A stretch of 64,000 bases of DNA from Primulina eburnea (Eukaryota > Streptophyta > Magnoliopsida > Lamiales > Gesneriaceae), in the NCBI RefSeq assembly GCF_022965805.1, contig NC_133114.1, forward strand, positions 2,750,761 through 2,814,760, read 5' to 3'. The position numbers and the translations under genes were made by a program. This document shows, one piece after another, positions 56,004 through 64,000 of the stretch (the stretch's first letter is position 1; every line of letters begins with the position of its first letter). The notes beneath the pieces were generated by a model. That model ran no database searches. It had not been told where the DNA came from and saw only the letters and a program-made list of their open reading frames with translations.

Positions 56004-56183
56004 ACCAATTCATGTGAGACCGTCTCACGGATCTCAATCTGTGAGACGGGTCAACTCTGCCCATATTCACAATAAAAAGTAATACTCTTAGCATAAAAAG
56101 TAATACTTTTTTATGGATTATCCAAATAAAGATCCGTCTCACGAAATACGACCGTGAGACCGTCTCACACAAGTTTTTGCCAT
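56004..56183 (-). repeat. MITE, full-length copy upstream of the TIN1-like gene
   Basis: It opens catgtgagaccgtctcacgg and closes cgtgagaccgtctcacacaag. All internal landmarks are present. It ends about 240 bases before the gene start. Confidence 0.8.
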
Positions 56184-56425
56184 TAATAATTTTTAAATCA
56201 TAGAAAATTGAATACAAGTTTCCATTTATCAAAATGTGACATATCTCTCGTTAAATAATAACAAAATTTCTCCGTAAGAAACTTATAGCCATTGGCTTAA
56301 TGGTAAACGTGGGTCGGTGAAGAAGAGCAAATCACACAATTCCTCTGCTCGTATTTGATCCACGGTAGAATTTGTGCGAAGGAGAGGAAGACAATTTTTT
56401 GATGTTATTACATTATAAGTTTTCC

Positions 56426-59066
56426 ATGGAATCGCGGTTTCGATCGCCGTATCTTGCTGCATCGTTTTGTTTGGTTTTGATTTTAATTCGAGTCTCGTCA
56501 TCTGCTGCCTCGGTTACCACCCAAGATTTCGATGCTGTGTATCCTAAGGCTATTAAGGTAGGAAACTTCTGGATTTTCGTTAATTTGATCGAAATTTCCT
56601 CCTCTCATCGGAATCCCATTGAGTTGATATTTATTTAATTTTGTTGTTTGGTATAGGATTTGAAGGAAACCATCGTGAAAGGATTAGGGTTCCAATCCGA
56701 CGAAATTAAGATATCAGGTTTCGATTTGAGGGACGCTTTGGTGGGGAAGTCAGTAGCATATGAATTCGACGTCGAGATAGATAATCAAGTTTTACCCTTT
56801 AAACTGTTGGAGGATGTGAAGCGTTGGGAATACGTGGATCTGCCCATTTTTCAAATGGAAGATCCGAGAAAGCCCGGGTACGAAAATAGGCTAGTGGACA
56901 GGCGGCGACTGGATGATCAGATGCCAGTTCTTGCTCCTTTTCAATTGGCGGGTCCAATGGAGCTCTGGATTCAGGATGCCAAGGACATGAGAATTTCTTT
57001 GCCTGTAAGTTCATGTTTTTGGGGATTGACAAAAGTTGCTTCTATGAAATTTGATCACTCAGCTTTGAGCAAACGTGCATTGTGTTTTATCTTGTAGGAC
57101 TAGGTGTGACCTATATACTGACACTGTGGTTGGCAACCCAATTTGTGGGATTGAGGGATGGGATTCAACTTCCTATTTTTATGTTTTTTGGCAATTTGAG
57201 TCAAAATGGAATTCGGATTTGCTTAGATTTCATGGGAGTTCATAGGATTTCAATAAGAATATCCAAATCCCATCAAATTTGATAAGATTTGATGGGATTT
57301 GGAATTTAAAAACACAGAATTACTCTTTTATCCAAATGAAATATAATATTTCATTCATCTATCATCACTGGAGAAAAGTGTGACACAACAATCAAATAAA
57401 CAAAAAAAATACATCATGATATAAATTCAATGCAATTGACACAAATTTGAGGAGATTTACGTGTATAGTCGGCGGGAGGAGACTTATTATCAAGATAGTA
57501 ATAATATAATTCATTAACTTGTATAATATAAAACTAATTATCATGAATCATCGTTTGATTCTTCAAATCATCTTCCCTTTTTATTTGGTTCTTGGGGATT
57601 CCACATCATGCTCGTGTTCGGTGGTTGAATTGGAAAATGAACAACTCATCTTAGGATAAAATATGATATTTGATTATGCATTAGATTCATTGATGAATTT
57701 ATTGATGTTTTAGATTGTTTTGGTTTCTTTATTGATAATTTTTCCGCATTTGTGGCTAGAGGAATCGATTTTTCAACTCGATGACATTATGAACACTCGA
57801 ATTTCCGTTTTTCCTATTCTAGATTTAAAGGTTTTTCAAATATGGAGCTTTAGTCATTAAGTTGTTGATTGAATATTGTTTAATATCTGTCACATTTATG
57901 GATATCTCTTGCAATTCAACGTTTCTTTTCCTCTTCATTATACTGACTTCACTGTGATCTTTTTGGTTAAAATTTTATGCAGCATGATGTGGATGCTGGT
58001 GTTCTAAAGAAAGTAATCCTGGCAGATGGTGCGGTGGTCACTGTAACGGGTGCTAGATCAGTAAGCCTGCGGAATCCTCTCGAGCTTCCACTTCCATTGA
58101 ATCGAACAAATAATGCTTTTGCTTGGGGCCTTTTGACTCTGGCAAAGCATCTGCGACATGCTGCTTCTTCCCCCAATGGTCCTCTCGTTTCCCTTCGAAT
58201 TGTTGGCCCGACATCACTCACGTCCCCTTCTTCATCGTCCTCGTCTTCCACTAACAAACTCAAGCTTAAGCGCCTTGCCCCTGGTCTAGTTGAGCTTTCC
58301 TCAGCATCAAAGAGAAACTTCATGGAATCAAACAATATGGGTGAGTTTGGATGTAAAAGACTCAACTTTAAGAAGTAGTTATTATTGAAGGTGACTTTCT
58401 TAACTAAAGTGGAACCAACCGCGCCTATATTTAGATATAATAGTTACCAAACATTTTAGAAAAGGGAAAATGAGGCACAAGCTGGGAAATATTTTTTGGC
58501 TGCTAGATCTCCAATATTGTAACCAATTTTACAAGTTGCGACATCTTAAAGAGCGCTCTCGAAATAATTATGCTAACAAAATGCACTCTGTATCAGGCAT
58601 TGATCTCAAAGGAGAAGCAACTGCTCTTCTCGCACCTGACCAGTTTAGCACATTGTGGCCTGTCACATCCATTAATGGCTCGAACTCGAACTTGCTTGGT
58701 TTCGAAGCGCTGCTCTCTTCTGTTTTGGGCTCCAAAGCTAACAAGGAGGGTTCCTTTAAGCTTTTGAAGGCTGATGTAGCTGCCCAAACTTTTGTAAAGA
58801 TAAGTTTTGGAGTTGAGAAGAAGATAAAAGACGGGAATGAATTCTCGTTTGAGGGATTCCCAGAATGGAGAACTAAGCCTAAGTCTGTAATGATGCATTT
58901 TGAGGTGTTGGCTAAGGTTGATGGGAATAAGGTTGTTCCAGAGAAGGTCGTACAGGTGAATCCTGTGATAGCAGGGGATTCTGTGGCAGCCAACATCCTT
59001 AACGGTAACACCTCCATGTCGAAGATTCCTATAGTTTATACACCTCAGAATCCGTTCTCACTTTGA
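56426..59066 (+). CDS. TIN1: TUNICAMYCIN INDUCED 1 (TIN1)-like secretory protein (4 exons, 435 aa)
   Basis: TIN1 is a plant-specific protein induced by endoplasmic-reticulum stress and, in Arabidopsis, linked to pollen surface formation; its biochemical activity is unknown. Exons: 56,426-56,557, 56,657-57,004, 57,983-58,340 and 58,597-59,066, with GT-AG borders and agreeing phases. The ATG at 56,426 (MESRFRSPYLAASFCLVLIL) opens a signal peptide; an in-frame ATG upstream would bury it. Recognisable strings are TTQDFDAVYPKAIKDLKE, GFDLRDALVGKSVAYEFDVE, GPMELWIQDAKDMRISLPHD and APGLVELSSASK, with a serine run in exon 3. Intron 2 is long (978 bp) and AT-rich, with a possible MITE in its first third. 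The gene looks intact. The family name rests on recalled sequence similarity. Confidence 0.78.
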
Positions 59067-60087
59067 ATTCTTATGGAGGATGAGATTTTGTCGAGGAATG
59101 TAGTAAATTGTAATGTTGTTTTCTACCCCTTTTTATGTGAAATGTAGGATTTATAAGCCATACTCCCTTGTATGAATTTTAAAGGTGTAAATGAAAATTT
59201 TAATGGCAAATATGTATATCTTGTGGTTTGTAAAGCTGGTGGCGTAACTCTAAATCGTTATTTTGATAATCACAATTGGTTGTGTTGTATAATATATGGG
59301 AGTAACTATGTGTCATACAACATTATAAAAAAAAACTATTAAAAATTGACTTAACATGAATCTCAACCCATATCCATGCACGACTATTGATCATGAGTCA
59401 TAGGTTGGTCCAGATCATAGCTCATGCTCATACATCGCCATTCACATCCCTGGGAGATGGTTTTTTCTCTCTCTCAACACTCGAATGCAGGACTTAGATT
59501 CTTAGAGTGTTGGTACCAATTAGAAGTGGTTTTTTTTTTGTCTCCTCCAACACTCGAACTCAGGACCTCCAGCTAGGAATTTATGTACTTAAGTTTGAAG
59601 GTCCTGAGTTCGAGTGTCACGGAAGCGAAAAAAACCACTTTCCAGTTGTAAGATATTTTATGAGTGACAATGCATGTGTATGAGATACTGCTCATGGTTA
59701 ATAGTGGTACATGAGTACGAGTTGAGACTCATGTTGAATCAGTCTATGGACCATGATCATTACAATCCACTTGTAGAAAAATTAAGAAAGTGATGGAGTA
59801 AAATATAAATCAAACAAAAAGAATAAATCTATTTTCTGCTATATATCTTGTTTATTGATCAACGAGCTTTTTATAGACATACACACCAACGAAAATAACC
59901 ATAAAAATAGAAACAATACTTGATCACTAATAATAAATATGCAAAGATAAGTATTTCTTGTAATACTTTATTGCTAATCAACCACAACTAACAGACTTCA
60001 TCTGACTAGGCAGATGACTAAAACTTTAAAACAAGTTTTTTACAATTTCAACAATCTCTCCCTTAAATTGATAAGGGCAACACCGAT
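59067..60087. other. TIN1 3' untranslated region and intergenic DNA with an inverted repeat
   Basis: The 3' untranslated region probably ends near 59,220. At 59,550-59,620 cactcgaactcaggacct pairs with aggtcctgagttcgagtg in an imperfect hairpin, and related strings recur near 59,480. No gene is present. Confidence 0.45.
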
Positions 60088-62006
60088 TTAATAAGAGCAC
60101 CCTCCCTCAAACCTCTTCTGTAGTGCGTTAGTACCAACTAGCTCTGTTAGTTTCTGAAATACATGCAGATTGAGAGACTTGGTAAACATGTCAGCTACTT
60201 GGTCTTCGCTTCTGCAAAAGATCAGATCAATTGTTTCATTCTTTGTGATGTCTCTTAAAGAATGATATTTCACATTAATGTGCATGCTTCTTCCATGCAG
60301 GAACGAATTATTTGATAGTTTTGTCTAAATTATTATCATAATAAAATGCAATAGGCTCGTGATTCTTTAATTTAAGCTCTTCAAGAATTTTTTTCGACCA
60401 AATAGCTTGACATCCGCATAAAGTTGCTGCAACAAATCCAGGTTCAGTTATTGATAAAGTAACGAATGATTGCTTCTACGAAGACCATGAAACAACTCTC
60501 ATACCTAAGAGAAAATCATATCTTAAGTGCTTTTTCTACCGTCTTGATCTTTTGCATAATCACTATTACAAAAGCCATCAGATCTGATTGTTCTCCTTTC
60601 TTATAGTAGAGACCAAGTTCTGTTGTTCCTTGCAAGTATCGTAAAATCCTCTTGGAATTTAAAAGATGCATTTCTATAGGATTTTCTATGTATCTTTTAA
60701 AATCCTCTATGGGAGTACTTGTACAATTGCATTTTTTTTATCTTTAATCTTCACAAAACTTCTCAAACATAATTTTTGGGAAACAAAAATCCTATCAATA
60801 GATTGAACTACTTCAATACCAAGAAAATAATGTATACATATTAAACTCAACCGTTATGGACTCCTTTAAATTTTCAAACATGGCATTATCATTACTAATG
60901 AATATAAATCAACATATAATCAAACAATGAGCATTTTTCCATCATCTTCAAATTTTGTAAAAAAAATGGACATTTTTAAAAACACACCTTAAAAAATATG
61001 TCTCAATTCGACTATATCATGCTCTTGAGACTTGCTTTATCTTATACAAAATCTTGTTCAATTTATACATTTTATGCTCATTTCCAAACATAATATAACC
61101 AGGAGGTTGATCGATATACAATTGTTCTTCCAAGTCTCTATGTAAAAACGTCGATTTCACATGCAATTGGAAGATAGACAATGAATATTGCGCTGCTATG
61201 ACAATTGTCAATCTGATCGTATCATGCCTTGCAACTAGACCACAATTTTTATAGTTGACTCCAAACTCTTATTTGTAAACTTTTGCTACCAAATGTGCCT
61301 TGGATTTGTCGATTTCTCCATTTTCTTTCAACTTAGTCACTTCATACTTATTGTTTTTTGACATTTTGGAAGCTTTCTCAAGTATTATTTTGACATTTTG
61401 AAAGCTTTCTCAAGTATTATTTTTCTTGATGACTGCGATTTTAGCATCGTTGCTTTTCACCATTTTGATTCTTTGACGGAAACTTCGAAAGCTAATGGGG
61501 GTCAAAATATGAAAATAGAGCAAAATGAAAAATGGATTTTCAATTTGATTAATAATTGTTACATCATAATCTGTCATCCATGTCGTGCTTCTTCTAACTT
61601 GTAAAGAGCTTTGTTCATTTTTTGTCTCATTGGCTGAAATGTGTTGATTGATTTTTGATTGTTGCTTGTTCTCTACAGATTGTGCATTATCTAAAAGATA
61701 TTGCATTTCTTCTCCATTTTCTCCATCAAAATTAACTTTAATTTGTCGTCTAAAAATATTTTGATCATGAGTCCAGCATTATTCTTCATAAAAAATGACA
61801 TCACGACCAATAACAATTTTCTTTGTGATGGGATTGAATAATTTGTATGATTTCGGGTGATCACTAACACAAAGAAAAATACAATTTTCTATTTTGTCAT
61901 CAAGCTTTTCTCTTTTGTGATATGGAACATGAGAAAATGCAATACATCCAATTATTCTGAAATAATCTACACGTGGTTTCTGCCCAATCCATGCTTCCTA
62001 TGGTAT
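60088..62006 (-). mobile_element. Ty1/Copia relic (integrase end, RT, RNase H end)
   Basis: On the minus strand, 61,740-62,000 reads as the integrase tail (EAWIGQKPRVDYFRIIGC). The stretch 61,017-61,211 is reverse transcriptase (FLHRDLEEQLYIDQPPGY), and 60,088-60,285 is the end of RNase H (HINVKYHSLRDITKNETIDL, then DMFTKSLN). Stops and frameshifts are many and the YVDD region is not recognisable. The divergence and sequence style differ from the Sirevirus elements on the left. It ends abruptly at the hAT-like element. Confidence 0.8.
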
Positions 62007-62830
62007 TAGGCTTGTCAAATTGGGTCAGGTCCGTCGGGCGGCCCGGCCCGTACTACAATAAAATTGAGCGGGTTGGGTTGTTGATAAAATAGCAGTCCGT
62101 TTGGAGGCAGACCATACAGGCTGAGAGCCCGTTTGGGTTGTTGGCAAAGACAGGGCGGGCCTAAACGGGGCGGGCTGGCCGCCAAATTAGGGTAGAATTT
62201 TATACTTTTAAGTTTTATATAAAAATTCCTATTTCTTCCTTATTTTTTCTCCTGCGCCTGACCTCCATCACTCTCGTAAAATCTCTATGCTTCTATTTTT
62301 TTTTGAAGATGTTATCCTTTCCAGGTTCCTCCATTTTCTCTAATGTTTAACTCGAACTAATCCAGCTTTATCGAAATAATATAGTAAATAAAGTAATTAT
62401 GTGTATTGTTGAACACATAATATTTTCTGAAATTTACAATCGTCTGTTTCCTCGACTTTCTGTTATTTTCCAATGTTTCTCACTTTTTAAGAAAAGGAGG
62501 ATGGTAAGACCTAGGTGCCTTGTGCGGACAAACTCTTAAGATCGTTAATTTTTGTTTTTTTGTGAGGACAAACCCTTAAGAAACTGGGGAAAGTGTATAC
62601 TAAAAAAGATTTGAAATTCACCTGTAAAGGTTTCATTGTATTTACGGTTGATGAGATTACATGAGTTAATTTTAGTACATGTGTACGATGAAATCTTATA
62701 TGAATTAGAATAAGCACTTATCTTTTTATAGATTATGTTGATTGTTGTATGCTTTCAATGTCTCATTTCAATGTTTTTAAGTATTTTATGAAACTATTTG
62801 ACTGAAATATATTTTTATTCTATTTTGTAA
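62007..62830. mobile_element. Truncated sibling of the hAT-like element at 5,598
   Basis: It starts TAGGCTTGTCAAATTGGG and follows the 5,598 element through agcagtccgtttggagg, cccgtttggg and tttgactgaa(a)tatatttttattc, to about 62,826. The GC-rich right end and right inverted repeat are missing. A stretch at 62,490-62,720 has no counterpart in the other copy. Confidence 0.7.
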
Positions 62831-63117
62831 TTCTTAAAAACATTAAAGGCTTCAGATTTTTCTAGCAGGAAATATACCAAGTTTTCCGACTATAATTCAA
62901 TGAATATTATAAAATAATGTTTACTGCCATTTGATATCGGATTAATGGGCCTGCAAATATCGGAGCGAACCAACTCCAGCACCTTCTTTGCTCTCCATGA
63001 TTTTCCTTTAGAAAAAATATCAAGTTAATTAGAACCGTCCATGGTTCTGAAGAAGCGTAGAACTGCAACCGGAACTATTTCTAGAAACTGGAACAGAAAA
63101 CCGCCCGGACGGCTGGC
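62831..63117. other. Intergenic sequence, unidentified
   Basis: No match to the neighbouring elements or to coding sequence was recognised. Confidence 0.35.
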
Positions 63118-63222
63118 CCTACCATCCGGGGAAAGCTAATGTAGTGGCAGACGCATTGAGCAGAAAAGCAGCAGTCGTCACTCAATTATCACTCCCAACT
63201 GTTCAGTCATTGCACAAATAAA
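63118..63222 (+). pseudogene. Ty3/Gypsy RNase H fragment
   Basis: The plus strand reads YHPGKANVVADALSRKAA, the end of a Gypsy RNase H domain and the start of the connection to integrase, closed by a stop (TAA) shortly after. Nothing else of the element remains nearby. Confidence 0.8.
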
Positions 63223-63345
63223 TAGGTGTAGTGTCTTGACTTTGTTAATTTTTTTGGACAAAGTTTATTTGAAAAATAATTTTTTATTTTCGAAAGAGTC
63301 CAATGTTTCCAGTCAATGGCTTCAGTCCGAACCAGTGCGTCTCGT

Positions 63346-63544
63346 CAGGGGCGGAGCCAGAAATATTACTCTGCCCGGGATAGAATTTTTAACTCTATAA
63401 TCTTTAAATATATTTTAAATTCATCTACCCGGGCTAATATCATATTATTTCAAAATTATACAAAATTTACATATAATTTTTTTAAAAAAAAATTGAGCCA
63501 CCCGGGCTAAAGCCCGGGTTTGTAAGTACATAGCTCCGCCCCTG
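63346..63544. mobile_element. hAT-type MITE, 199 bp, perfect 8-bp target duplication
   Basis: The ends are CAGGGGCGGAGCCA and TAGCTCCGCCCCTG. The flanks CGTCTCGT (63,338-63,345) and CGTCTCGT (63,545-63,552) are identical. An inner inverted pair cccgggctaa/agcccggg lies near the right end. Confidence 0.85.
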
Positions 63545-63552
63545 CGTCTCGT

Positions 63553-64000
63553 GTAACTTTCTTTTGGTGTTTTGGTGTAGAATTGCGTCCCTTCGCACAT
63601 AACCGTGGTTCTCATGACTTATCACAGAAGGGTGCGTCTCATGACTTATCGCAGAAAGGTGTGAGACTTGGCTTATGTAACTCACTCTTTAAATAGTTTT
63701 TTTGCAGGCATTCAGCTCACACTTTTTGTATATACATTTCGTTGCAGCCATTTCTCTCCCAAACTTGAAAGTTAAAGCAATAATTGTTCGATGACATCCA
63801 TAATTTGTAGTGCAGCATTTCTTGTTGCCTCAACTCGTACTGTTCTTTGTTCCAAAGATCAACAGAAACACAGAGAACAAAACTTGTTTAATTTTAGGTT
63901 TTAATCTACTAAATTTTCAAATTTTTGTTTCGGTAACTTTTAAATTTTGACTATTTTGATCCAATTATTAATATTACATCAAACAAATAAGCAATTTTAA
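63553..64000. other. Intergenic sequence at the window end
   Basis: No gene or element was recognised. A short direct repeat of ctcatgacttatc(a/g)cagaa lies at about 63,612-63,655. Confidence 0.35.

Noticed and set aside
57100..57320. Possible MITE in TIN1 intron 2
   Set aside because: There are gggatttgg/caaatccc inverted strings but no clear termini or target duplication.
1..64000. tRNA, rRNA or other structural RNA genes
   Set aside because: I looked for tRNA-like B boxes and rRNA landmarks; only the retrotransposon primer-binding sites (complement of Met-tRNA) were found.

Overview
The window is plant nuclear DNA, from a eudicot and most likely an asterid of the order Lamiales. The evidence is AT-rich intergenic DNA, GT-AG introns, plant-specific gene families (L-type lectin receptor kinase, TUNICAMYCIN INDUCED 1, CYSTM) and dense plant retrotransposons. 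The extra ORF of the Copia element recalls proteins I remember from Gesneriaceae genomes (for example Dorcoceras). That assignment is from memory and weak.

Layout. From 1 to about 7.1 kb there are broken Sirevirus-type Ty1/Copia elements: a plus-oriented LTR entering from the left, a minus-strand gag/protease/integrase relic with its 5' LTR, and a plus-oriented LTR split by an 819-bp hAT-like transposon with an 8-bp target duplication. From 7,728 to 26,181 lies one Copia element on the minus strand, flanked by TATTT. It carries decayed gag and pol, an unusual extra ORF, and an antisense small gene with its own TATA box and poly(A) signal. A very young plus-strand Gypsy chromovirus (9,923-17,248, flanked by GTGAT) sits inside the extra ORF.

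From 26.2 to 59.2 kb is a gene-bearing segment: a lectin receptor-like kinase (minus), a CorA-like Mg2+ transporter (plus, 4 exons), a MYBBP1A/DNA polymerase V-like nucleolar protein (plus, 8 exons, one GC-AG intron), a 66-residue CYSTM protein (minus, 3 small exons) and a TIN1-like secretory protein (plus, 4 exons). Between the genes lie at least fourteen full or partial copies of one MITE family whose ends carry the palindrome GTGAGACSGTCTCAC, a TRIM, PIF/Harbinger relics, and a Helitron 3' terminus flanked by a 286-bp direct duplication.

From 59.2 kb to the end there is a Copia relic (RNase H, RT, integrase pieces), a truncated sibling of the hAT-like element, a Gypsy RNase H fragment and a 199-bp hAT MITE with a perfect 8-bp target duplication.

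The host genes are not an operon-like system and share no obvious pathway. The MYBBP1A-like and TIN1 pair is also close together on Arabidopsis chromosome 5 (At5g64420 and At5g64510, from memory), so the gene segment may be ancestral microsynteny. The most unusual content is the Copia element, with its extra ORF and divergent antisense gene.
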